A stretch of DNA of 64,000 nucleotides from NCBI GenBank assembly GCA_030683995.1, contig JAUXPH010000015.1, forward strand, positions 1 to 64,000. Reading direction: 5' to 3'. This DNA is from Lutibacter sp. GTDB taxonomy: Bacteria; Bacteroidota; Bacteroidia; Flavobacteriales; Flavobacteriaceae. This document shows positions 54,457-63,501 of this stretch, one piece after another. The position numbers and the translations under genes are program-made. The notes beneath the pieces are model-generated. The model was not told the origin of the DNA. It made no database searches and worked only from the letters and a program-made list of their open reading frames with translations. Each line of letters begins with the position of its first letter. Within the stretch, counting starts at the first letter, position 1.

Positions 54457-55643
54457 TTACTTAAATTGGCATATAAAGCAATTAATTTTTCTGATGTTTT
54501 TTCCCAGCAAAATTCTTCCTCCACAAATTGTTTCCCGTTTTGTCCCAAACGCTCCCTTAAAGCTTCATCATCATATAATTGCAATACTTTATCCGCAAAA
54601 TCTTGGGCATTTTTCTCCAAATGCACCAACCCGGAATTTGTTCTTTCAAATAAATTTTTCTGTGCAATGGCATCGCTCACCAAAACGGGTTTTCCAAAAC
54701 TCATATATTGAAAAAGTTTGTTTGCATAAGCCACATCGTGCTGAATATTTCTGAGCAACGGAGAAATACAAACGGCACTTGCTACAATATATGAAGGAAA
54801 CAACGATACATCCTGCCAACCTTGAAAATCAACCTTATTTTCAAGGTTTAAATCAATGACTTGCTGCTTCAAAATTGGATCTGTAGAGCTTATTCCCACA
54901 ATGACCAACTTAACATTTGGAATTTTTTCCTTTAAAAGCAACAATGATTCAATGGCCGTTTGCAAACCTCGGCGCAGTCCGGTATCGCCCAAATATAGAA
55001 TCACAAAGTTGTTTTTGTAAGTATCAACAATCGAATTGTCAATTTTAGCGTCTTTATAAAACGACTGATGTACGGTATTTGGAACCAACACAATTTTATT
55101 CCGGTCGATTTGTGTCCGCTCAACAACTTCTTCAATAAATTCTTGTGAAACCGTAATTATTTTGGTTGCTTTTTGAATAAATTCTTCCTCCTTCTGTTTC
55201 CACTTTTTTGGCGAAATCAATTGTTTTCCCGGAAATTTTTGAAGATGGGCATACAATTTCATTATTTCTGGCATATTGTCGTGCAAATCTAACACTGTTG
55301 GCAATTTCAAGGTTTTATTTGCCATAAAAACAGCTTCAGCAATTTTCATATCGTGAATGTGAATGGCTTCAATTTTATATTTCTTTAAAAAATGACCTAT
55401 TTTCCAATTCATTAAATTTGAATAAAATGGAAAGGTATAAGCCAAAGCCGATAGTTTATATTCCAATTTATTGGATGGATAACGCTTAACTTGGATATTC
55501 TTAATTGAACAGTCAGCCTCATTTTTATGGTATTTCAAACAAAACAAAAAAACTTCGTGACCTTTTTCAATTAAAGAAATTGCTTCATTTTCAACCCGGG
55601 GATCGGGCGGAAATGTTTTGTCCAAAATCATTCCAATGCGCAT
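54453..55643 (-). CDS. Glycosyltransferase family 4 protein
   Basis: A 396-residue GT-B enzyme with N-terminal KTFPPDPRVENEAISLIEKG, a motif common to transferases making bacterial exopolysaccharide. The donor domain contains YLGDTGLRRGLQTAIESLLL and YANKLFQYMSFGKPVLVSDA. It is the first gene of the operon GT-GT-wecB-flippase. No -7 box was found close upstream, and 225 bp separate it from a candidate small ORF and terminator. Confidence 0.88.
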   Translation of the reverse strand: MRIGMILDKTFPPDPRVENEAISLIEKGHEVFLFCLKYHKNEADCSIKNIQVKRYPSNKLEYKLSALAYTFPFYSNLMNWKIGHFLKKYKIEAIHIHDMKIAEAVFMANKTLKLPTVLDLHDNMPEIMKLYAHLQKFPGKQLISPKKWKQKEEEFIQKATKIITVSQEFIEEVVERTQIDRNKIVLVPNTVHQSFYKDAKIDNSIVDTYKNNFVILYLGDTGLRRGLQTAIESLLLLKEKIPNVKLVIVGISSTDPILKQQVIDLNLENKVDFQGWQDVSLFPSYIVASAVCISPLLRNIQHDVAYANKLFQYMSFGKPVLVSDAIAQKNLFERTNSGLVHLEKNAQDFADKVLQLYDDEALRERLGQNGKQFVEEEFCWEKTSEKLIALYANLSK

Positions 55644-55856
55644 AACAACTATTTTTTTAGCAATAAATTTAATGACCTGATTTTTGGAAATGAAACTAAA
55701 ACACTTAGCGCGTAGTTTAAATTATTGGGCACTATTAAAAAAACTAAAGTACTAAACATTAGGCAAGTAAATAAAAGGTGAATTCTTTGGCAAGTTATAG
55801 ATTTAATTGTAGAATATCAATAAAAATAATTTTCAGAAAATATAACATTTAAGCAT
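55644..55856. other. Gene-free upstream region of the polysaccharide operon
   Basis: AT-rich DNA containing no gene or clear motif that I could identify; it should hold the promoter of the leftward glycosyltransferase operon. Confidence 0.5.
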
Positions 55857-55882
55857 AAAAAAAGGTGCTTAAAGCACCTTTT
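55857..55882 (-). terminator. Minus-strand terminator overlapping a small ORF stop
   Basis: AAAAGGTGCT and AGCACCTTTT arms around a 3-nt loop, followed on the minus strand by a run of seven T. On the plus strand the T run is broken. It includes the stop codon of the candidate ORF at 55869-55982. Confidence 0.7.
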
Positions 55883-55982
55883 CCTCTTTCATAACCTGAT
55901 TTACCCTTTTCAAATAATTTTCCTGCAATTGAGTTGACTGATGCGAATATACATCGTATATCTCAAAAAAAAAATAGCGCAT
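55869..55982 (-). CDS. Candidate 37-residue small protein
   Basis: A minus-strand ATG at 55982 opens a 37-codon frame whose stop falls inside the terminator hairpin. The peptide starts MRYFFFEIYDVYSHQS and ends LKRVNQVMKEEKVL, a hydrophobic start and a basic, helical end. The coupling of stop and terminator argues for a real transcript, but the length is within chance for AT-rich DNA, and a run of ten A/T inside the frame weakens the case. Function unknown. Confidence 0.35.
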   Translation of the reverse strand: MRYFFFEIYDVYSHQSTQLQENYLKRVNQVMKEEKVL

Positions 55983-56034
55983 TTATAAGCGTGCATTTTT
56001 TATGCATAAAAGTGCTTTATGACTTTATAAACGC

Positions 56035-56042
56035 TATATTTG
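56035..56042 (+). promoter_or_regulatory. -7 box of sensor kinase operon
   Basis: TATATTTG, 21 bp upstream of the kinase ATG. Confidence 0.5.
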
Positions 56043-56063
56043 ATGTTTAATAGCTGTACTTAA

Positions 56064-58994
56064 ATGACTAAAATTACCCGTATTTTAATTGCATTCTTGC
56101 TATTTAGCACAAATTTATTGGCCCAAATTCCCGGATTAACACAATTTACCACAAATAATGGTTTGCCCAGCAATACCATTTATGATATTGTTCAGGATGA
56201 AAATGGCTTTATTTGGTTTGCGACAGATTATGGAGTAAGTAAATTTGACGGCCTGACATTTAAAAATTACACTGTCACTGACGGACTTCCAGGAAATGAA
56301 ATTTTAGCCTTTTACAAAGATTCAAAAAATAGAATATGGATGACAGCATTTAGTGGGGATATTGGCTTTATACAAAATGGATTTTTTTACAATAAGAATA
56401 ATTTAGGGTTTTTAAGTCAATTACAATTTACAAAATTTATTGACGATATTTTTGAAGATTCAAAAGGGCAAATTTGGTTTAGTCAGGATGCAAATAACAT
56501 TAAAGTTCTTAATACAGAATTAAATATTAAAAAAATTTCTACAGTTGATGACATTAAATTAACTTACAATTCCTTTATTATTGAAGATATCCATAAAAAA
56601 GTACACTTATTGACATATTTAAATAAGGAAAAAAAAATTAATGTTATTGCAAAACCATTATTGGATAATTCAAAATTATCAGTATGGAAAGATTTTAATG
56701 CAAGCCAATTTCCATATTCTACCCTTGAAAAAATAAATAATAATTTCGGAATGCTATTAAGGGAAAAAGATGAAATTATTAAAAACATCTCTAAATATAT
56801 AATCCAAGAGAATAATAGTTATCTGGTTAGAACCTATAAAATTGGAAAAGATTATTGGGTTACAAATCTCAATAAAGGTGTTTACATTTTTAATGATGAG
56901 GATAATTATCAAAGTCCTAAAAAAATCTTAAAAAACTACCAATCTACGCGTGCTTACATTGATTCGGAAAATAATATCTGGATTGGTACCCAATCCAATG
57001 GCATATTTCTATTTCCAAATCTTAAAATCCAAGGAATTCAGTTTGATGATGCAAAAAAGAACGATTTGCATTCGTTAAACTTATTTCAAAATAAATTGAT
57101 TTTAGGGAATGATCTAAACGAGGTTATTATTTTAAATCCAGAAACCTTACAAACAATTGAAACCCTGAAATTGGATAATAACAACAGAAGAATTAGACAT
57201 TTGAAAGTTGGAAAAAATCAGCTTTTTATTTTGGGAGATAATAACATTGCCCAATTAAATTCCAATTTAAAGCTTGAAAGCGTTAAAAGTATGTATGATG
57301 TTGATTTTTCAAAAACCAATTTAAAAAACTTCAAATCGATTTCAATTGTTGATCAGGAAATTTATACTGCCAATTCAAATGGGGTTGCTAAAATTAACAG
57401 CACTACCTTATTAACTGAAAAATTATGGAATCAAAGAAGCACTGCTATTTGTTATGCCGGAAATGACAGCCTTTATATTGGCACCACCAAAGGATTATAC
57501 CTTCAAACCGCCGGTAAGACTAAAAAATATGATATTGGCAAACAATTCGATGAAAGTATTATTTATTCTTTAGAAAAATCCTCGAGAGGATTATTGGTTG
57601 GCTCAAACGCTTATGGTTTAGGAATATTAAAAAATGGAAAATTTAAAATAATTTCAACTTCAAACGGACTTTTAAGCAATTATATAAAATCCATTTTTGT
57701 GGATTCAAAAAACGATATTTGGCTTTCCACAAATTTAGGTCTAAACCGTCTTACGCTGGATAACAGCAATAATTTGGTTCATTTAAAAACTTACACCATT
57801 TCAGATGGATTGTACAGCAATGATGTTAGAGCTTGTTATGTTGATGAAAATAAAGTATATGTGGCGACTTCGAACGGCTTAAATATTATTGACATTTCAA
57901 AGGAAGAAAATTCAATGTTGGCCCCTAGAATTCATATTAACGATATTTTGTTGAACAATAATATTATTGAAAAAACAAACAATCAAACATTTGATTTCCA
58001 ATCCAATAACATTCAATTTAATTTCTCAGGAATATCTTTTAAAAGTTTGGGAAACATCACCTTTAAATACCGGTTGTTGGGATTGGAGCCCGATTGGATT
58101 GAGACCAAAAACAATACCGTTAGATACGCTGAATTACCGCCAAACAACTATACTTTTGAAGTAAAAGCCATCTCAAAAAATAATTTGGAAAGCATAAATC
58201 CATCCATATTTTCCTTTCAAGTAAAACCACCCATTTATAAAACCTGGTGGTTTATTAGCATCGCAATTTTGATGTTGATATTATTCATTGCCTATTTATT
58301 TTACCGCAGAAACCAAAAAATAAAACAACAAGAAAAAATCAAAGAGAATATTTCCAATTTGCGTTTTAAGGCATTAAACGCGCAAATGAACCCGCATTTC
58401 ATCAACAATTTATTGGTGAACATTGAAGATTTGGCGAATAAGGGAGACATTGAGGAAGTAAAAAACTGTTTGGGGAAATTCGGCGAATTGGTAAATTTGA
58501 TTCTGCAGTCAACCAAATCAAACCTAATTAATTTAACCGATGAAATTGAAATGGCCAAATTATATTTGGAACTTCAAAAATTAAGATTCCATAAAAATAC
58601 CTCTTACACTATTGATACAGAGTCCATTTCACCAGAAGAATTGGAAAATATTTTGGTGCCGCCAATGATTTTACAGCCAATTATTGAAAACTCCTTTAGA
58701 CACGGTTTTAAAAATGGAAATAAAATGAATCATATTGCCTTGAATTTTAATATTGAGGGTGATGAATTTCTCATTTGTGAAATTTCGGATAACGGTGTTG
58801 GCATTCAAAAAAATGAAAATTCCGCAACCTCAAGCAGTTCCGGAATCTCATTTTCCAATATTAATGAACGCCTTCAATTGATTAATGTTACAAAAAGTGA
58901 AGAAAATTTAGTGATTATTTCAAATGTAACAGATGAAATCAATACCTTAGTGGGATTGAAAGTAACCTTAAAAATTCCCTTAATAAGTTTTTAA
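56064..58994 (+). CDS. Propeller-sensor histidine kinase, LytS type
   Basis: A 976-residue membrane sensor. Signal peptide 1-21 (ending LLAQ) is followed by periplasmic two-component-regulator propeller repeats (FATDYGVSKFDGLTF, WIGTQSNGIFLF, WLSTNLGLNRLTL and others) and a Y_Y_Y domain (about 640-720). A membrane helix lies at about 728-748, then a LytS-type kinase with phospho-acceptor His778 in QMNPHFINNLL and an ATPase domain with the N box IIENSFRHGF. Unlike hybrid SusR-type sensors it has no receiver or AraC output; the LytTR regulator 8 bp downstream is the partner. The ligand is unknown; nearby polysaccharide genes are a possible target. Confidence 0.93.
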   Translation: MTKITRILIAFLLFSTNLLAQIPGLTQFTTNNGLPSNTIYDIVQDENGFIWFATDYGVSKFDGLTFKNYTVTDGLPGNEILAFYKDSKNRIWMTAFSGDIGFIQNGFFYNKNNLGFLSQLQFTKFIDDIFEDSKGQIWFSQDANNIKVLNTELNIKKISTVDDIKLTYNSFIIEDIHKKVHLLTYLNKEKKINVIAKPLLDNSKLSVWKDFNASQFPYSTLEKINNNFGMLLREKDEIIKNISKYIIQENNSYLVRTYKIGKDYWVTNLNKGVYIFNDEDNYQSPKKILKNYQSTRAYIDSENNIWIGTQSNGIFLFPNLKIQGIQFDDAKKNDLHSLNLFQNKLILGNDLNEVIILNPETLQTIETLKLDNNNRRIRHLKVGKNQLFILGDNNIAQLNSNLKLESVKSMYDVDFSKTNLKNFKSISIVDQEIYTANSNGVAKINSTTLLTEKLWNQRSTAICYAGNDSLYIGTTKGLYLQTAGKTKKYDIGKQFDESIIYSLEKSSRGLLVGSNAYGLGILKNGKFKIISTSNGLLSNYIKSIFVDSKNDIWLSTNLGLNRLTLDNSNNLVHLKTYTISDGLYSNDVRACYVDENKVYVATSNGLNIIDISKEENSMLAPRIHINDILLNNNIIEKTNNQTFDFQSNNIQFNFSGISFKSLGNITFKYRLLGLEPDWIETKNNTVRYAELPPNNYTFEVKAISKNNLESINPSIFSFQVKPPIYKTWWFISIAILMLILFIAYLFYRRNQKIKQQEKIKENISNLRFKALNAQMNPHFINNLLVNIEDLANKGDIEEVKNCLGKFGELVNLILQSTKSNLINLTDEIEMAKLYLELQKLRFHKNTSYTIDTESISPEELENILVPPMILQPIIENSFRHGFKNGNKMNHIALNFNIEGDEFLICEISDNGVGIQKNENSATSSSSGISFSNINERLQLINVTKSEENLVIISNVTDEINTLVGLKVTLKIPLISF

Positions 58995-59002
58995 ATATTT
59001 TT

Positions 59003-59758
59003 ATGATAAGTGCCATTATTATTGAAGACGAGAATGCTGCATACAGACATCTCAAAAACATTTTAGAAAATAATTACAGTTCCGAAATTACGATAGTTGG
59101 CCACGAAACTGGTGTAGAAAAAGGAATTAAATTGATAAACGACCTAAATCCGCAATTGGTGTTTTTAGACATCCAATTGCAGGACGGGGATGGTTTTGAA
59201 ATATTGGACCACTTTTCAAATTCTTCATCATTTGAAGTGATTTTCACCACCGGACTAAAAGATTACAAAGAAAAAGCGATGGATTATTTTGCTTTTTATT
59301 ATCTGAATAAACCAATACAAGAAGATCAATTAATTGGCGTTGTAGATAAATTTCTATCGAAACAAACCGCTTTTAATTCCGAAAAATATCTCGCTTTTAA
59401 ACATCAGATGGAAAACAAAAATCATAAAATATCCCTTCCGATGAATAATGGAGATTTTACGATTGTTGACATAGATGATATTTTATACTGTGAGGCCGAC
59501 GGAAGTTACACCAACTTTTATACCACTGATAATAAGGTTTATACCACTTCCAATAATTTAAAAAAAGTGGAAAACATTTTAATGCAGGCCACTTTTTTTA
59601 GAATACATCGTTCAACGCTTTTAAATCTAAAGCACGTTGTTCAATTTAACAATACGGGTGAATTGGTGCTCTCAAACAAAAAAAAGCTGCTGGTCTCTTC
59701 AAGAAATAAAACGAATTTCTTAAGAGTTCTTAAATTGATGAATTATTCTATCAGTTAG
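59003..59758 (+). CDS. LytTR family response regulator
   Basis: A 251-residue regulator with an N-terminal receiver domain, phosphorylated at Asp56 in QLVFLDIQLQDG, and a C-terminal LytTR DNA-binding domain (about 145-248, ILYCEADGSYTNFYT and FFRIHRSTLLNLKHV). It is co-transcribed with the sensor kinase. LytTR proteins usually bind pairs of direct repeats; none was searched systematically here. Its end overlaps the convergent YfhO gene by 8 bp. Confidence 0.95.
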   Translation: MISAIIIEDENAAYRHLKNILENNYSSEITIVGHETGVEKGIKLINDLNPQLVFLDIQLQDGDGFEILDHFSNSSSFEVIFTTGLKDYKEKAMDYFAFYYLNKPIQEDQLIGVVDKFLSKQTAFNSEKYLAFKHQMENKNHKISLPMNNGDFTIVDIDDILYCEADGSYTNFYTTDNKVYTTSNNLKKVENILMQATFFRIHRSTLLNLKHVVQFNNTGELVLSNKKKLLVSSRNKTNFLRVLKLMNYSIS

Positions 59759-62171
59759 TTTTTCTTTTTTCAACAAAAAACCAACCTGTAAAAATAATCA
59801 AAAGCAATCCGTATGAAATTAAAGTGATTGTGTTTCCTTTTTTAACAACTGTGGGTTCAAATTTAAATTCGATTTTATGCGTTCCTTTTGGAATCTCTAA
59901 TCCACGCAACACAAAGTTAACGCGGTAATGCGGTGTTAAATTTCCATCAATATAGGCATTCCATCCATCCTTATAAAAGATTTCAGAAAACAAAGCAAAC
60001 TGATTTGAGTTTGCATTAAAATCGTAAACCATATTGTTTAAGGAATAAGATGTCAGTTGAATTGATGCTGTTGAATCTTTTGGGTAATTGGTTTTAAAGC
60101 CTTCAGAAACAAACCTTTTGTCGATAACTGCTTCCGTTTTTGTCTTTAAACTGTCCAAAGCCAATATTTCTTCATTCGCGTTTTCAACAATTTTAACGGT
60201 ATTTACCAGCCAGGCATTTCCATTGGGTTCAGGATTTTGCTGCACCGTTTCTCGTCTGCTTCCATCTTCAAAAACAAAGTATTTGGTGTTCAGCATATTT
60301 AAGACTTCAATATTATTTTTGGCGATATGAAAATCGAACAATTCTTGATACCGTTCCATTTTTGCGGCGTGATAACCGCCAATTGAATTGTGGAAATACG
60401 AAGTACTGCCATCGTTCATTGGGTCAACTATAAAATTGGCAACCCGGTAATGACTTTTATCTTTAAGAATTTCCCGGTCAATTTCCGAAGCCACAAACGG
60501 TTTGTCAATTTCTCTGGCATTTTGGAAATCGGCATTGTTTACATAGCGTTTATCCACCGAAACCAAATCGAACAAAATTACTGTACCTAGAATAATCAAG
60601 GCATAATTTTGATTCAATTTTTCTTTAACGAACAACCACAAAATTCCTGCGGAAATCGTTACAAAAACAAGTGTCCTAAAACTATCTGAAAAGAAAATCG
60701 ATTTTCTGTCGGCTATAATGGCCTCCAAAAATCCCGGCAACATTTTATCGTAGCTTGCATCTCTCAAGCCTTCAAAATCGAAAAGGTTTGTGCCGAACAA
60801 GGTGAATATCAATGCAATTCCGCCCGTAATAAAAAAGCTGTTTTTTAACGCTTTCAATTTAATTTCAGCAGCATTTGTATTTGTAAAAAATTCTTTCAAG
60901 GCCAATATTCCCAATAATGGAATTGCCAACTCTGCGAGAACCTGAATGGATGAAACCGCCCTGAATTTATTGTACATCGGAACATAATCAATAAAAAAGT
61001 CGGTTAAAAAATTAAGGTTTTTCCCCCAGCTTAGCAATATTGAAAACACAACAACGCCCACCAACCAATTTTTTAATTTTCCTTTTACCAAAAAAGTTCC
61101 AAGAAAAAACAAAAACACCAACACGGCACCAATATAGGCCGGCGCTTCCACAATAGGCTGTTTTCCCCAATACATCGGAGCATATTCAGAAAATTCTTTG
61201 GCTTGTCTTGGCTCTGTCTTGTCTTTTAAAAAGTTGTAAATATTGGAATCCAATCCCACATTTTCATAATTTCCGCCGCCCATAAAACGGGGAATAAATA
61301 AATTGAATGTTTCCGGAATTCCATAACTGTAATCGGTAATATATTCTTTTGACAATCCGCTGGAAGCTTTTTTCGGAGATCCATCAGGATTGATGGTAAG
61401 TTCGCTTTTTCCTCGTGTGCTGTGCGAAACATATTCTTTAGTTGCCAATAAACTGGTGGCATTTGTGCCAATCGCCAACACAACAGCCACCACTAAAATG
61501 GCAATACTTTTAAAAAATGCATGCAATTGTTTTTCTTTAAACGCCTCAATTAAATAGAAAACACCCAAAATTAACACTGCAAAAAACAAATAATACGTCA
61601 TTTGAGGGTGGCTTGCCTTAATTTCCAAAGACATAGCGACGGCAGTGAGTAAAAAACCCCACAAATAGTTGCGTTGCAGCACCATTAAAATACCCGCCAA
61701 AACCAATGGCATATAAGCAATTGCGTGCGCTTTTGAATTGTGGCCAACACCAAGGATTATTATTAAATAGGTGGAAAATCCGAAGGCCAAAGCGCCCAAA
61801 ATGGCCAGTTTATATTCCACTTTTAAAACAGTCAGCAAAACAAAAAAGCCCAAGAAATACAAAAATAAATAATCGGCAGGTTTTGGTAAAAATCGTAAAA
61901 AACCATCTAATTTTTTAACATAATCATTTGGATATAAAACACTTAAATTATACGTTGGCATTCCTCCAAAAGCAGCATTGGTCCAATACGGTTCGGCATC
62001 ATTTTCTGCGCGAAAATCGTTGATTGCTTTCGCCATTCCCGTAAATTGCCTGATGTCATTTTGAAATATTTTTTTTCCTTCAAGAATCGGAGAAAAATAG
62101 GCGACAGAAACTAAAATAAAAGTTGCAATGGCAATTAAGTAAGGAACCGCTTTTTTGATGGGTAAATTCAT
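59751..62171 (-). CDS. YfhO family membrane protein
   Basis: An 806-residue membrane protein with about a dozen hydrophobic helices, large periplasmic loops and a C-terminal soluble region (about 560-770). It matches the YfhO family of GT-C-like proteins; B. subtilis members add sugars to teichoic acids, and the Bacteroidota role is undetermined. The early segment YWTNAAFGGMPTYNL is characteristic. It directly follows the DUF4834 gene with no gap, as in many Flavobacteria. Confidence 0.9.
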   Translation of the reverse strand: MNLPIKKAVPYLIAIATFILVSVAYFSPILEGKKIFQNDIRQFTGMAKAINDFRAENDAEPYWTNAAFGGMPTYNLSVLYPNDYVKKLDGFLRFLPKPADYLFLYFLGFFVLLTVLKVEYKLAILGALAFGFSTYLIIILGVGHNSKAHAIAYMPLVLAGILMVLQRNYLWGFLLTAVAMSLEIKASHPQMTYYLFFAVLILGVFYLIEAFKEKQLHAFFKSIAILVVAVVLAIGTNATSLLATKEYVSHSTRGKSELTINPDGSPKKASSGLSKEYITDYSYGIPETFNLFIPRFMGGGNYENVGLDSNIYNFLKDKTEPRQAKEFSEYAPMYWGKQPIVEAPAYIGAVLVFLFFLGTFLVKGKLKNWLVGVVVFSILLSWGKNLNFLTDFFIDYVPMYNKFRAVSSIQVLAELAIPLLGILALKEFFTNTNAAEIKLKALKNSFFITGGIALIFTLFGTNLFDFEGLRDASYDKMLPGFLEAIIADRKSIFFSDSFRTLVFVTISAGILWLFVKEKLNQNYALIILGTVILFDLVSVDKRYVNNADFQNAREIDKPFVASEIDREILKDKSHYRVANFIVDPMNDGSTSYFHNSIGGYHAAKMERYQELFDFHIAKNNIEVLNMLNTKYFVFEDGSRRETVQQNPEPNGNAWLVNTVKIVENANEEILALDSLKTKTEAVIDKRFVSEGFKTNYPKDSTASIQLTSYSLNNMVYDFNANSNQFALFSEIFYKDGWNAYIDGNLTPHYRVNFVLRGLEIPKGTHKIEFKFEPTVVKKGNTITLISYGLLLIIFTGWFFVEKRKTN

Positions 62172-62444
62172 TTATTTATCGTCTTTAACTTCTTCATAAT
62201 CAACATAGTCTCCTATATCTTTATTTCCTTCTTTATAGTCCGAAGGTTTTTTGGCAATCACTGTTTCGCCCACTTTACCGGTGGTGTTTTGTTGTTGGTT
62301 ATTAAATTGCTGTTGTTGGTCTCTCATTTTTTTCTCCACATTGTTAATAATTTTCCCCACAAACAATGGCAAAATATACCTTCCTATAAATTTAATAGCA
62401 TAATATATAATTACTATAATCGCTAACGTTCTTAAAAATCCCAT
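62172..62444 (-). CDS. DUF4834 family small membrane protein
   Basis: A 90-residue protein with an N-terminal membrane helix (about 4-33) and a polar tail rich in Gln and Asn (DQQQQFNNQQQN) ending in acidic residues. It belongs to DUF4834, paired with YfhO in Flavobacteria. Function unknown. Confidence 0.82.
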   Translation of the reverse strand: MGFLRTLAIIVIIYYAIKFIGRYILPLFVGKIINNVEKKMRDQQQQFNNQQQNTTGKVGETVIAKKPSDYKEGNKDIGDYVDYEEVKDDK

Positions 62445-62515
62445 TTCATCGAGTTTAAATAAACTCCAAAAATAACAATTTGAGAGGAACTAAAACGTTT
62501 AATTATATAAAATCT

Positions 62516-62523
62516 TATCTTTG
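62516..62523 (+). promoter_or_regulatory. -7 box of outer-membrane barrel gene
   Basis: TATCTTTG, 21 bp upstream of the ATG at 62545. The longer frame from 62521 starts inside this box, favouring 62545. Confidence 0.5.
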
Positions 62524-62544
62524 ACACATCAAACATTTTGTACT

Positions 62545-63486
62545 ATGAAAAACACACTATTTTTAGTTCTCTTTTTAGCAAATTTTCAGCTGATAACTGC
62601 CCAATACACCGAAATTATCAACTCAAAAAGACCTGGTTTTTCTGAAAGTCCTTATGGTGTTGGCACCAACGTTTATCAGTTTGAAAGCGGTATGTTTTAT
62701 AACAGCAGCAATGATGAAAGTCTTGGTGCAAAAGCGAAAACTTTGGGTGGCGAATTGTTTTTTAGGGTGGGGAAATTTAAAGAACGTTTGGAATTTAACG
62801 CCAATGTGGCTTACCAACGTGATGAAGTCAATAACTTTCCAAACCCAAATTATCATATAAAAGGAATAAGCGACCTTACCGTTGGCGCAAAATATTTGTT
62901 TTACCAACAAGAATTTACTGACAAGTCTAAAGAAATTCGCAGCTGGAAACGTAGAACGGCTTTTGATAAAAAGCGTTTGATTCCATCTGTTGGGGTTTAC
63001 GGCGGAGCGCACTTAAACTTTTTGGGGAAAGATTATAAAAGCGATGAAGGTATTAGCTATAAAGGCGCTCTTTTGCTGCAAAATGATTTTTCGGATCGCT
63101 TGATTTTATTGACAAATTTACTTGCCGACAATATCACTTCAGAAGATAAATATTACTCGTATATTGTGACAATGACCTATGCCATCAATCAAAATTGGTC
63201 TTATTTTATTGAAAATCAAGGGAAATATTACAACGATTTTTCGCCAAATTATCAGTTCGGTACAGGAATCGCCTATTTGGTGACCGAAAATTTGCAAGTG
63301 GACGCTTCAGCAAGAACCAATTTTTTTGATGATTATTCCTATGTGTACGCCACAGCCGGATTTGCCTGGAGACTGGATCGCCACAAGGACGCATTTGTCT
63401 ATAAAAATGCACCTCAAGAAACCATGTCGAAAACACCAAACAGAAAAGGATTTTTTTCCAGAATATTTAAGAAAAACCGTAACTAA
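62545..63486 (+). CDS. Outer-membrane beta-barrel protein (transporter family)
   Basis: A 313-residue exported protein with signal peptide ending LITAQ at about residue 19. Alternating amphipathic strands continue through the chain (NVYQFESGMFYNSS, ISDLTVGAKYLFYQ, WSYFIENQGKYYNDFSPNYQFGTGIAY in parts, VYATAGFAWRL). It resembles the MetA-pathway phenol-degradation barrel family PF13557, a loose group of uncharacterised outer-membrane proteins. The C-terminal 30 residues are basic and may lie outside the barrel. Confidence 0.75.
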   Translation: MKNTLFLVLFLANFQLITAQYTEIINSKRPGFSESPYGVGTNVYQFESGMFYNSSNDESLGAKAKTLGGELFFRVGKFKERLEFNANVAYQRDEVNNFPNPNYHIKGISDLTVGAKYLFYQQEFTDKSKEIRSWKRRTAFDKKRLIPSVGVYGGAHLNFLGKDYKSDEGISYKGALLLQNDFSDRLILLTNLLADNITSEDKYYSYIVTMTYAINQNWSYFIENQGKYYNDFSPNYQFGTGIAYLVTENLQVDASARTNFFDDYSYVYATAGFAWRLDRHKDAFVYKNAPQETMSKTPNRKGFFSRIFKKNRN

Positions 63487-63501
63487 TATCATTCAATTTC
63501 T

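Noticed and set aside
56064-59758. Polysaccharide-utilisation locus (SusC/SusD) controlled by the sensor kinase
   Set aside because: No SusC/SusD pair or glycoside hydrolase lies in the window, and the kinase is not the hybrid type usually tied to such loci.
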